Assembly (NCBI GenBank): GCA_023392535.1
Contig: JAEVYY010000018.1
Span: forward strand, 62,001 to 126,000
Direction of reading: 5' to 3'
Source: Bacillota bacterium
GTDB taxonomy: Bacteria > Bacillota > Clostridia > Lachnospirales > Lachnospiraceae
Length of the DNA stretch: 64,000 nt
A program made the translations under genes and the position numbers. Shown here one piece after another: positions 35,843-44,523 of this stretch. The notes under the pieces are model-generated. The model was not told where the DNA came from and searched no databases. It worked only from the letters and a program-made list of their open reading frames with translations. Each line of letters begins with the position of its first letter. The stretch's first letter is position 1.

Positions 35843-36757
35843 ATGAGAAAAAAAAGAAGACCTGGATTACAAAAAGAAAAGATTATCATGCTGTCAGCTT
35901 CTCTGTTTGTATTAACAGCGCTAACCATGACGGGAGTCTATGTAAAAGAAAAGAATAAATCAGATAATGATGAATATGTTGTGGATCTTAGTGCGATAGA
36001 AAAACAAGTGCAAAATAAAGCAGAAGAGATTGGTGATACAAAAGAAGATACAAAAAAAGAGCAAGCAATGGCTGATGATTTGGATGCTGATCCGGAATAT
36101 CAGGAGACGAATTCTGGAAGCGTAAAAAACACAAGCGATCCCCAGATAGAAGGAGCTATACAAATACCTGGTGTGGGCTATGCAAAGGTAGATAATAAGA
36201 AGAAAACAGAGGACATGAAAAATACGGAAGATGAGGGCGATACAAGTAAAGAAACATTGAATGAGGAAGCAAATGCAGATGTGGATCAGGAAGTACAGGC
36301 GACATCCGCAAAGGCGACTTCCAGCAAGAAAAACAAATACACATTTTCGGATGCAGATACACTGCACTGGCCAATTGTCGGCAATGTACTGATTAACTAC
36401 AGCATGGATAAAACAGTTTATTTTGCAAGTCTAAATCAATACAAATATAATCCCGCCATTGTCATTGCAGCGACGGTAGGCGAGCCTATTACAGCAGCGG
36501 CAGCAGGGGAAATTAGTGCAATACGAGAAGATGCAGAAACGGGCAATACAGTTACTATGAATATTGGTAATGGATATGAAGTCACATATGGACAATTAGA
36601 TAATATACAGGTTGGAACCGGTCAGAATGTTCAGGCTGGAGATATTATCGGATATGTTGCTGAACCAACTAAGTATTACAGTGTAGAAGGAAGTAATGTC
36701 TATTTTAAATTGGCAAAAGATGGTGTGACAGTAAATCCTATGAGCAGATTAGAATGA
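35843..36757 (+). CDS. spoIIQ: SpoIIQ-like protein with degenerate LytM domain
   Basis: A 304-residue protein: short basic N-terminus, one transmembrane helix (IIMLSASLFVLTALTMTGVY), a Lys/Glu/Asp-rich linker of about 130 residues, and a C-terminal M23 (LytM) domain from LHWPIVGNVLINYS on. The zinc ligands are missing. The place of HxxxD reads YNPAIVIAA, that of HxH near the end reads NVYFKL, and the central His is replaced in YGQLDNIQV. So it should bind a partner, not cut. Position after spoIID supports SpoIIQ, the forespore half of the engulfment channel with SpoIIIAH. A hairpin follows. Confidence 0.85.
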   Translation: MRKKRRPGLQKEKIIMLSASLFVLTALTMTGVYVKEKNKSDNDEYVVDLSAIEKQVQNKAEEIGDTKEDTKKEQAMADDLDADPEYQETNSGSVKNTSDPQIEGAIQIPGVGYAKVDNKKKTEDMKNTEDEGDTSKETLNEEANADVDQEVQATSAKATSSKKNKYTFSDADTLHWPIVGNVLINYSMDKTVYFASLNQYKYNPAIVIAATVGEPITAAAAGEISAIREDAETGNTVTMNIGNGYEVTYGQLDNIQVGTGQNVQAGDIIGYVAEPTKYYSVEGSNVYFKLAKDGVTVNPMSRLE

Positions 36758-36761
36758 AAGA

Positions 36762-36799
36762 GAAACAGGTAAAGTGTGGATTATAACTTTACCTGTTTC
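36762..36799 (+). terminator. Hairpin after the SpoIIQ-like gene
   Basis: GAAACAGGTAAAG at 36762-36774 pairs perfectly with CTTTACCTGTTTC at 36787-36799. The T run after it is weak, so it may also stabilise the end of the message. Confidence 0.65.
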
Positions 36800-36871
36800 T
36801 GAGTTTGTAGTAAAATCGAATTGTGAGTTTTTAAGGCAAACGTAATAAAAAATAAATATAAGTGAGAACAA

Positions 36872-38386
36872 ATGAAGAAAAGAGTCCAGATAATCAATAT
36901 CATATTTCTTATTTTATTACTAACAGGTTGCGGCCCAAAACCGGTCAGTGAATTTATGATAGAAGAACAGCAGCAAGATTCAGAATTTGATTATGAGAAA
37001 CCCAAAAGTATTCCAAACGTATTAGTCGATCAAGTCGGTTACGAAACAGATAGTACAAAGGTCGCTGTCTTTCGGGGAGAAAATCTGTCAAAAACGTTTG
37101 AAGTAATTGAAGCATCAAGTGGCGAAACCGTATATACTGGTGAGATTATTAGCAATGGATATAATGATACTTTAGATGAATTTACAAGTTATGGTTCTTT
37201 TACGGAACTGAGAAAGAATGGTACTTATTATATACAGACAGCAATTATCGGACAGTCTTATCCGTTTGTAATCGGAGATAAGCTCTACGATGAACTGATT
37301 CCACAAATTAGCAAAAATATATACTATAACAGATGCGGTATCGATATCGATCCGGAATATGCCAAAGATCCCTATGTACATAAAGCGTGTCATACTGAAA
37401 AATTACTTACTCCGGACACAGAGGAAAAGATAGATGTAGTGGGTGGATGGCATACAGCTGACGGGCAGGAAAAAGATGTTTCGAAAGGTTGTATGGTCGC
37501 GGCTAATTTATTACTAGCATATGAATTTTATCCTGATATCCTAACAGACGATTCCGGATTGCCAGAAAGTGGAAATCAGATTCCGGATATACTGGATGAA
37601 GTGAGACATGAAATCGAGTGGCTTCTTAAATTACAAAATAGCAATACGGGCGGTGTTTATAGTGGTGTCGATAACGATCAACAGTTGAGAGAAGTCACCC
37701 TTTCAGCTACGGCAGAGTTCGCTGGTGTGATGGCGCAATTTTACCAGAGTGAGAAAGAGTTTGATCAGGCATTTGCGACCCAATGTTTAAGGGCTTCGGA
37801 AAAAGCATGGAACTACATAGAGGAAAATACGGACAGACAGAATATAGCCTATACGAAAGAACAATATTATGCTGCAGCACAGCTCTATAAAGTAACTGGA
37901 AATGCAATTTACCACAATTTTATCAAGCAATATCATACTTTGGAAAAAATAGATGTAAAGGATGAGGACAATCAGCTTTATGGTGACATCGCGTATCTTA
38001 CGACGACTAAAAAAGTAGATTCCAAATTATGCAGCACAATAATGAATAGATGGATGAATAAGGCAGAACGTATTGTCAAAGACTCTAAGCAAAATCCATA
38101 TTTTGTAACAGGAGATAAGGATACGAATATGTTAAATAATATGCTCTGTCTTGCGATGATTGACCATGTCATCACAAATCATGAATATGTGACTGTGCTA
38201 GAAAATCATCTACATTATTTCTTGGGCAGAAATACAGAAGGAATCAGTTTTATTGAGGGCATTGGAAAGGTGCATGCATCGGCTGCAGATGTGCAAATGG
38301 AGATCACAAAGCAGCCTGAATTGGCAGCAACGCTAATGTTCATGCTTGGAGAGATCATTACAGAAGAAACAAGAGAAATAGAATAA
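36872..38386 (+). CDS. GH9-like lipoprotein, probably not catalytic
   Basis: A 504-residue lipoprotein (IFLILLLTGC, lipidated Cys20). Residues 45-135 form an N-terminal Ig-like CelD_N domain (NVLVDQVGYETDSTKVAVF). The rest has the GH9 alpha-barrel layout (VVGGWHTADGQEKDVSKGCM, then IPDILDEVRHEIEWLLKLQN). In GH9 enzymes the first block is GGWHDAGD with two Asp residues; here it is GGWHTADG, so the water-activating Asp pair is not intact. The C-terminal catalytic Glu region is also not recognisable. Lying between the SpoIIQ-like gene and ddl, it may be a wall-binding protein; this is inference. Confidence 0.75.
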   Translation: MKKRVQIINIIFLILLLTGCGPKPVSEFMIEEQQQDSEFDYEKPKSIPNVLVDQVGYETDSTKVAVFRGENLSKTFEVIEASSGETVYTGEIISNGYNDTLDEFTSYGSFTELRKNGTYYIQTAIIGQSYPFVIGDKLYDELIPQISKNIYYNRCGIDIDPEYAKDPYVHKACHTEKLLTPDTEEKIDVVGGWHTADGQEKDVSKGCMVAANLLLAYEFYPDILTDDSGLPESGNQIPDILDEVRHEIEWLLKLQNSNTGGVYSGVDNDQQLREVTLSATAEFAGVMAQFYQSEKEFDQAFATQCLRASEKAWNYIEENTDRQNIAYTKEQYYAAAQLYKVTGNAIYHNFIKQYHTLEKIDVKDEDNQLYGDIAYLTTTKKVDSKLCSTIMNRWMNKAERIVKDSKQNPYFVTGDKDTNMLNNMLCLAMIDHVITNHEYVTVLENHLHYFLGRNTEGISFIEGIGKVHASAADVQMEITKQPELAATLMFMLGEIITEETREIE

Positions 38387-38425
38387 AAGAATGAATCGCC
38401 GTTTGTGCGATAGATGGGAGTAGAT

Positions 38426-39454
38426 ATGAAAATAGTAGTACTTGCAGGAGGTATCAGCACAGAAAGAGATGTATCATTAAGTTCCGGGAAGATGATATAT
38501 CAAGCGGTAAAGAAAAGTGGACATCAGGCTATCCTATTAGATGTTTATTTGGGTTATGAGGGAAAAGATGCAGATAAAATTTTTGAATTGGATACGGATT
38601 GGTCGGTACAAATTGGTAACGTCAAAGAAGAAAATCCTGACATCGAGGAAATTAGAAAATTAAGGTCAGATGATACACATGGATTTTTTGGGCCTAATGT
38701 TATTTCAATTTGCCAGAAAGCAGATCTCGTTTTTATGGCATTGCATGGTGAAAATGGCGAAAATGGAAAAATACAGGCGGCGTTCGATCTGTTGAACATT
38801 CGTTATACAGGAACGGATTATGTCAGTAGTGCGCTGGCGATGGATAAGGGATTGTCAAAGGATATCTTTTTCAGCTACGGGATCCCTACACCACAGGGAA
38901 TCCGACTTAAGAACGGTGACAGCTCTTCGTGTAAGATACCATTTCCAAATGTGGTAAAAACAAGTTGTGGGGGCTCCAGCGTAGGTGTTTATATCGTACA
39001 TAGCGAAGAAGAATATCAAAACGCGATTCAGAAGGCATATTCTTTTCAGGGAGAAGTAATTGTGGAACAATATATCAATGGACGCGAATTTTCAGTCGGT
39101 GTAATTGACGGAAAAGCACTTCCAGTTATTGAAATTGCACCGGTATCCGGTTTCTATGATTACAAAAATAAATACCAGGCAGGTAGCACGGTGGAGACAT
39201 GTCCCGCTCATTTGGAAGATTCCTATACGAGAAAAATGCAGGAAATTGCAGAGAACGTATTTAAGGCGCTAAGACTTAAGTGTTATGCAAGAATGGATTT
39301 CATGCTGAATGAAAAAGGAGAAATATATTGTCTGGAGGCAAATACATTACCAGGAATGACACCTACGTCACTTTTACCGCAGGAAGCAAAGGCAATTGGA
39401 TATAGCTATGAACAATTATGTGAATGGATTATTCAGGTATCAATGGAGAAATAA
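38426..39454 (+). CDS. ddl: D-alanine--D-alanine ligase
   Basis: A 342-residue ATP-grasp enzyme. It starts MKIVVLAGGISTERDVSLSS, and has ALHGENGENGKIQA, YTGTDYVSSALAMDKGLSK, VVKTSCGGSSVGVYIV and the metal-binding CLEANTLPGMTPTSLLP. It makes D-Ala-D-Ala for peptidoglycan precursors. ATG 38426 has GGGAG six bases upstream; ATG 38414 would lack one. The murF gene starts six bases after its stop, so the two successive reactions are made from one message. Confidence 0.95.
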   Translation: MKIVVLAGGISTERDVSLSSGKMIYQAVKKSGHQAILLDVYLGYEGKDADKIFELDTDWSVQIGNVKEENPDIEEIRKLRSDDTHGFFGPNVISICQKADLVFMALHGENGENGKIQAAFDLLNIRYTGTDYVSSALAMDKGLSKDIFFSYGIPTPQGIRLKNGDSSSCKIPFPNVVKTSCGGSSVGVYIVHSEEEYQNAIQKAYSFQGEVIVEQYINGREFSVGVIDGKALPVIEIAPVSGFYDYKNKYQAGSTVETCPAHLEDSYTRKMQEIAENVFKALRLKCYARMDFMLNEKGEIYCLEANTLPGMTPTSLLPQEAKAIGYSYEQLCEWIIQVSMEK

Positions 39455-39459
39455 GAAGT

Positions 39460-40845
39460 ATGAAAAACATGAATTTATTAAAAATTGCAAACGCATGTGG
39501 AGGAACCCTTGTATGCAAAAAAGAGCTGGAAGAGCGTAATGTTGCAGGAGTAGTCCTGGATTCCAGGCAGGTGGAACAAGATTTTTTATTTATCGCTACC
39601 AAGGGGGAGAAGGTAGATAGTCACCATTTTATCAAGCAGGCATTTTCAGATGGGGCTTTATGCGTAATATGTGAACGTGAACCAGAAACAGTAGTACCTG
39701 CCTATATTCTTGTAGAGGACAGCTTCTTGGCATTGACAGAAATCGCGTCTTATTATAGAAGTACGTTAACTGTTAAAATGATTGGTATCACTGGTAGTGT
39801 AGGCAAGACAAGTACAAAAGAATTCGTTGCGAGCGTACTGGAAAAGAAATACCGGGTACTGAAAACTGTCGGTAATTTTAATAATGAAATTGGGGTGCCT
39901 CTTACCATATTAAAAATCAGGGAAGAGCATGAGGTCGCGGTGTTAGAGATGGGGATCAATCATTTTGGAGAGATGTCAAGATTGACCCAGGTAGTAAGAC
40001 CGGATATCAGTGTCATGACAAATATCGGACAATGTCATTTGGAATTTTTAGGCACCAGGGAAGGTATTTTAAAAGCCAAATCAGAAATATTTGAGGGCAT
40101 GACAGAAGACGGTAATGTATGTATCAATGGGGACGATGATATGCTGCAGACAATAAAGGAAGTATATGGGAAACCGCCAATTCGTTTTGGATTATCCCAG
40201 CATAACACTATTTTTGCAACTGCTATTTTGGATCAGGGATTGTTAGGTACTAACTGTAGGATTCATGTAGGCAAAGATTCTTTTGCTGCGAAAATACCTC
40301 TGTCTGGGCAGCATATGATATACAATGCACTGGCGGCAACAGCGGTTGGGAATCTACTTGGATTAACGATGGATGAAATCGCAAAGGGAATTGCTGCTGT
40401 GAAGTCGATGAGCGGAAGAAATAATATTATCCAAACAGAAAAGTATGTTTTAATAGATGACTGTTATAATGCCAATCCGGTATCTGTTAAGGCAGGCATT
40501 GATCTTTTGACTACTGCAAGAGGCAGAAAGGTGGCATTGCTTGGAGATATGATGGAACTTGGAGAGGAATCCCATATATTCCATATGGAGATCGGGCGTT
40601 ATGTAGTGGAGAAAAAGATAGATGTATTGTTATGTGTTGGTACATACTCGGCCTATATGCAAAAAGGTGCAATAGAGGAAGCCTCTAAAGAAAATAGTAC
40701 AATTGAGATATATTATTTTACAGATAAGAATACTATGATGCAGCAATTTCAGGATATAATCCAATCGGAAGATACGATTTTAATAAAGGCCTCCCATTCC
40801 ATGGGATTTGAAACAATTGTAAAAGCCCTGCAGGAAGAGCATTAG
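39460..40845 (+). CDS. murF: UDP-MurNAc-tripeptide--D-Ala-D-Ala ligase
   Basis: A 461-residue Mur ligase. The P-loop is GITGSVGKTSTKEFVASVL, followed by LKTVGNFNNEIGVPLTIL, AVLEMGINHFGEMSRL and the C-terminal LIDDCYNANPVSVKAGI and LGDMMELGEES. It adds the dipeptide made by Ddl. It starts at ATG 39460 behind GGAGAAATAAGAAG. The nested palindromic repeat follows its stop. Confidence 0.95.
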   Translation: MKNMNLLKIANACGGTLVCKKELEERNVAGVVLDSRQVEQDFLFIATKGEKVDSHHFIKQAFSDGALCVICEREPETVVPAYILVEDSFLALTEIASYYRSTLTVKMIGITGSVGKTSTKEFVASVLEKKYRVLKTVGNFNNEIGVPLTILKIREEHEVAVLEMGINHFGEMSRLTQVVRPDISVMTNIGQCHLEFLGTREGILKAKSEIFEGMTEDGNVCINGDDDMLQTIKEVYGKPPIRFGLSQHNTIFATAILDQGLLGTNCRIHVGKDSFAAKIPLSGQHMIYNALAATAVGNLLGLTMDEIAKGIAAVKSMSGRNNIIQTEKYVLIDDCYNANPVSVKAGIDLLTTARGRKVALLGDMMELGEESHIFHMEIGRYVVEKKIDVLLCVGTYSAYMQKGAIEEASKENSTIEIYYFTDKNTMMQQFQDIIQSEDTILIKASHSMGFETIVKALQEEH

Positions 40846-40870
40846 CACTTCTGCAAGGCTTTTACACTAC

Positions 40871-41091
40871 GAACTTGACTTCGTCAATTTGCACAATTTA
40901 GGTTACTACATAATTGATGCACAACATAGTTCATTCGCAACGCGCTCCCGCTTGGATTCAGCACGCAGTGGTACATAAGACCATAAAATACATGGTCAAA
41001 GTACCAGCAGCTTCATACAGTTGCTCACCAAACTATGTTGTGCATCAATTATTGCTTTACGAGTATATGTGCAAATTGACGAAGTCAGTTC
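40871..41091. repeat. Nested palindromic element, copy B
   Basis: Outer arms GAACTTGACTTCGTCAATTT (40871) and its near-perfect complement ending at 41091 enclose an inner element at 40912-41050. The inner arms AATTGATGCACAACATAGTT (40912-40931) and AACTATGTTGTGCATCAATT (41031-41050) are perfect 20-bp inverted repeats. The centre folds as TGGTAC, GACCAT, loop, ATGGTC, GTACCA. It lies between convergent murF and plsC and could end both transcripts. No coding capacity; it looks like a MITE or a structured repeat. Confidence 0.8.
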
Positions 41092-41119
41092 TAAGATAAA
41101 ATTTTGACAGTTTAATTTA

Positions 41120-41854
41120 TTAAACAAGTTCTTTATTTTTAAAATACATGCGTTTGATTTCATCAAGTACCGTATCACTGATCTGTTTCTTTTCTTCACG
41201 GGCCATAGCAGACATATGGATGGGTCTCCCGTATTCAATCACCACATGTGCTTTCCTGATCTTAGGAAAATGATCTTCTAAAATACCGGCAGCGTTATTA
41301 ATCGCTATTGGTATGATTGGACAATTTGACTTCTCTGCAATCTTAAAACTTCCCTGATGAAATGGTAAGAATGTATCATTCTGCTTGTTTCTGGTGCCTT
41401 CCGGGAAGATACAGACGGAGATTCCTGATTGTACCGTTTCGATAGCAGTCAAAATAGTCTTCATACCTTCCTTCAGGTTTTCACGATCCAGAAACAGGCA
41501 ATGCAGATTCTTCATCCAGATATTTAAAAGAGGAATCTTTTTCATCTGTACTTTTGCTACATAACCGGTAGGTCTTGGAACTCTTGTATAGGTCAGAAGA
41601 ATATCAAAATAGCTCCTGTGATTGCCAATATAGAGTACGGGTATATCCTTTGGTACATTTTCCTCACCTAGAATGGTAACTTTTGTGCCACTGATAAAGA
41701 GACATACACGGAAAGCCCAGTTAACGACAGCAAGAGAAATCCTATTTTTAAGGTCCTGGTTAAATTTTCCGATTCCCCACACCAGTAACATAAGAGGTAT
41801 GCTGAAAAGTAAGAACAAACTGACAAAAGCCACCACAAGTATAAATCGTATCAT
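41120..41854 (-). CDS. plsC: 1-acyl-sn-glycerol-3-phosphate acyltransferase
   Basis: A 244-residue membrane enzyme with an N-terminal hydrophobic helix, the catalytic NHRSYFDIL (the HX4D motif) and FPEGTRNKQND (glycerol-phosphate binding). It acylates lysophosphatidic acid in phospholipid synthesis. It is convergent with murF and divergent from the lipoprotein gene that follows. Confidence 0.93.
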   Translation of the reverse strand: MIRFILVVAFVSLFLLFSIPLMLLVWGIGKFNQDLKNRISLAVVNWAFRVCLFISGTKVTILGEENVPKDIPVLYIGNHRSYFDILLTYTRVPRPTGYVAKVQMKKIPLLNIWMKNLHCLFLDRENLKEGMKTILTAIETVQSGISVCIFPEGTRNKQNDTFLPFHQGSFKIAEKSNCPIIPIAINNAAGILEDHFPKIRKAHVVIEYGRPIHMSAMAREEKKQISDTVLDEIKRMYFKNKELV

Positions 41855-41999
41855 GTATAACCATCCTTTGGAATATAGATTTTAGTATCGGGTATTCTAT
41901 GCTTAAGTGTTAATTATAGCCGACCATAGTTCTAAAATCAATAGGCATAGAATAGCGAATGAACTAATAAATTAGTAAAAAGTAAAAGGATATGTGCAA

Positions 42000-42410
42000 A
42001 TGCAGAAATTAGTAAGGAACGTTCTTATCTTTGTTGTACTAATGGGATTGCTCGTCGGATGTGGTAACAGTCAAAAGGAAGTTAAAAAAGTAAAGAATCT
42101 TGATTATACAGTGGTAACAGCGGAAGAGATTCCAGAAGAGCTAAAAGTAAGTCTGGAAGAAAGGAAGGCAGAACCTTTTAAAATCACCTATGTGGATCAG
42201 GGATATCTTTATATTTGTGTCGGTTACGGAGAACAGGCAACTGGTGGATATAGCATAACCGTGAAAGAGCTATATCTGACGGATAATGCGATCTATGTAG
42301 ATACGAATTTAAAAGGACCTTCACCGGAAGAATTACAAAATCCTGTAAAGTCTTATCCTTACATAGTCCTCAAGACAGAGAACATGGATAAAACAGTGGT
42401 ATTTGAATAA
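42000..42410 (+). CDS. PrcB-type lipoprotein
   Basis: A 136-residue lipoprotein (LLVGC, Cys21) whose C-terminal part, YICVGYGEQATGGYSITVKE, then LYLTDNAIYVDTNLKGPSPE and SYPYIVLKTE, matches the PrcB_C domain. In Treponema this domain belongs to a subunit of a protease complex; in clostridia the role is unknown. ATG 42000 follows AAAAGGA. It lies 49 bp before pyrC, so it may be the first gene of that operon or only a neighbour. Confidence 0.8.
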   Translation: MQKLVRNVLIFVVLMGLLVGCGNSQKEVKKVKNLDYTVVTAEEIPEELKVSLEERKAEPFKITYVDQGYLYICVGYGEQATGGYSITVKELYLTDNAIYVDTNLKGPSPEELQNPVKSYPYIVLKTENMDKTVVFE

Positions 42411-42459
42411 TTACTCATGCTATAATGCTACTAAGATAAAATGCCAGAAGGAGAACTCT

Positions 42460-43743
42460 ATGATTTTAATAAAGAATGGATATCTAATTGATCCTAAGAG
42501 CAAGACAGAAGCGACATTGGATATTCTGATAGATAAAAAGAAGATTATTAAGATAGGAAAGAACCTGTTAGAGACACTAAAACAACGACCCGATCATATT
42601 ATTCATGCAGACGGCCTCGTAGTTGCGCCTGGACTTGTGGATATACACGTACATTTCAGAGATCCTGGTTTTACTTATAAAGAAGATATTGAAAGTGGTG
42701 CCAGAGCAGCGGCTAGGGGAGGATTTACCTCTGTTGTACTAATGGCAAATACCAATCCGGTTGTGGATAACGAAGAGACACTTTCTTATGTATTGAATAA
42801 AGGGAAAAAAACAGGCATTCATGTATACTCCTGTGCAACAATAACAAAGGGTTTGAAAGGGCATGAACTGTCAGATATGCAAAAACTTAGCCAGATAGGG
42901 GCAGTTGGATTTACAGATGACGGCGTACCCATACTGGAAGAATCGCTGGTAATTTCTGCTATGCAAGAAGCTGCCAGACTAAACGTTCCACTCAGTTTTC
43001 ATGAAGAAGATCCAAAATTTATCACGAATAACGGGGTGAATGCAGGAGTTGCATCGGCACATTTTCAGATAGCAGGTTCACAAAGAGAAGCTGAGATTGA
43101 TATGGTCAGACGTGATCTTTTGCTCGCAAAGGAAACAGGTGCACAAATTAATATTCAACATATTAGTAGCAAAGAAGCGGTTGAATTGGTACGTGTTGCC
43201 AAAAAACATAGTGACCACATTCATGCAGAGGCAACTCCACATCACTTTACGCTGACGGAAGAGGCTGTGATTCAATATGGAACGCTCGCTAAAATGAATC
43301 CGCCACTTCGTACGGAAGAAGACCGTATGGCCATCATCGAGGGACTGCAGGATGGCACCATTGATTTGATAGCGACAGACCATGCACCACATAGCAGAGA
43401 AGAAAAGCAAAGGACTTTTACGGAGGCTCCGAGTGGTATTATAGGTCTGGAGACTTCACTGGCACTTGGCATTACCAACCTTGTGCATCAAGGCAAATTG
43501 ACAATGAGCCAACTTTTGGAAAAGATGACATACAATCCGGCTAAATTATATCATTTGGAAGGTGGATCAATTGAAGTAGGAGGACCTGCCGATCTAACTA
43601 TTTTTGCAGAACATGAAACACAGATGATTGAAAAATTTGTTTCAAAATCATCCAATTCACCATTCGCAGGAAAAAAATTACAGGGAGTCATTATTTATAC
43701 GATCTGTAACGGTGAGATTGTATATGACAACAGGAGGAGATAG
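42460..43743 (+). CDS. pyrC: Dihydroorotase
   Basis: A 427-residue amidohydrolase of the class I type. The metal ligands are in VDIHVHFRDPGFTYKEDIES, the bridging-residue region GFTDDGVPI, NIQHISSKEAVELVR, and the final Asp in LIATDHAPHSREEK. It closes carbamoyl aspartate to dihydroorotate. AGAAGGAG lies in front of ATG 42460; an extended -10 (TGCTATAAT) ends at 42426, so a promoter may lie in the gap. It is followed by pyrK after three bases. Confidence 0.95.
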   Translation: MILIKNGYLIDPKSKTEATLDILIDKKKIIKIGKNLLETLKQRPDHIIHADGLVVAPGLVDIHVHFRDPGFTYKEDIESGARAAARGGFTSVVLMANTNPVVDNEETLSYVLNKGKKTGIHVYSCATITKGLKGHELSDMQKLSQIGAVGFTDDGVPILEESLVISAMQEAARLNVPLSFHEEDPKFITNNGVNAGVASAHFQIAGSQREAEIDMVRRDLLLAKETGAQINIQHISSKEAVELVRVAKKHSDHIHAEATPHHFTLTEEAVIQYGTLAKMNPPLRTEEDRMAIIEGLQDGTIDLIATDHAPHSREEKQRTFTEAPSGIIGLETSLALGITNLVHQGKLTMSQLLEKMTYNPAKLYHLEGGSIEVGGPADLTIFAEHETQMIEKFVSKSSNSPFAGKKLQGVIIYTICNGEIVYDNRRR

Positions 43744-43746
43744 GAT

Positions 43747-44523
43747 ATGACACAAAAGAGAAAAGAAATGGCAGTAGTTGATAGTCAGGTAGAAATAGCC
43801 ACTGGTATTTATGATATGTGGATTTCTACCGATCTTTCCTTACAGGCTGAACCAGGTCAATTTATCTGTGTATATCCCTGGGATGAAAGTACATTATTGC
43901 CCAGACCAATCAGTATCTGCGAAGTGGATCCTATCAATAAGAGACTTCGTATTGTTTACCGTATTGCTGGAAAAGGTACGAAGGAATTTTCTACTTACCA
44001 TGAGGGACAGGCAATCCAAATTCTCGGTACATTGGGAAATGGCTTTCCTCTGGAAAAGGGAATGGGGAAAAAAGTATTCCTGATGGGAGGGGGGATAGGG
44101 ATTCCACCTATGCTTCAACTGTCCAAAGAATTAAATGCAAATAGTCAAGTGATTCTTGGATACCGTAATGAGGAATTGTTCTTAAAGTCTGAATTTGAAA
44201 AAAATGGTGCTGTCTATATTGCAACGGAAGATGGAAGTGCTGGTACAAAAGGAAATGTCATGGATGCTATTCGAGAAAATGCACTGGAGGCAGAGGTCTT
44301 ATTTGCCTGTGGGCCAATGCCTATGCTCCGTGCGATTAAGCACTATGCAGAAGAAAAGGGGATTCCTGCCTATATCTCATTGGAAGAAAGAATGGCATGC
44401 GGAGTGGGCGCTTGTCTGGGGTGTGTCTGCAAGACAAAAGACAAGGATCCCCATTCTCATGTCAACAATAGCAGAATCTGCACGGATGGACCTGTATTTG
44501 AGGCAAGAGAGGTGGAAATCTAA
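43747..44523 (+). CDS. pyrK: Dihydroorotate dehydrogenase electron-transfer subunit
   Basis: A 258-residue iron-sulfur flavoprotein. It has the FAD-binding RPISICEVDP, the NAD-binding VFLMGGGIGIPPMLQL, and the [2Fe-2S] cysteines in MACGVGACLGCVCK plus a later Cys in SRICTDGPVF. It passes electrons from PyrD to NAD. Its stop overlaps the pyrD start (TAATG), so the two subunits are coupled. Confidence 0.96.
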   Translation: MTQKRKEMAVVDSQVEIATGIYDMWISTDLSLQAEPGQFICVYPWDESTLLPRPISICEVDPINKRLRIVYRIAGKGTKEFSTYHEGQAIQILGTLGNGFPLEKGMGKKVFLMGGGIGIPPMLQLSKELNANSQVILGYRNEELFLKSEFEKNGAVYIATEDGSAGTKGNVMDAIRENALEAEVLFACGPMPMLRAIKHYAEEKGIPAYISLEERMACGVGACLGCVCKTKDKDPHSHVNNSRICTDGPVFEAREVEI

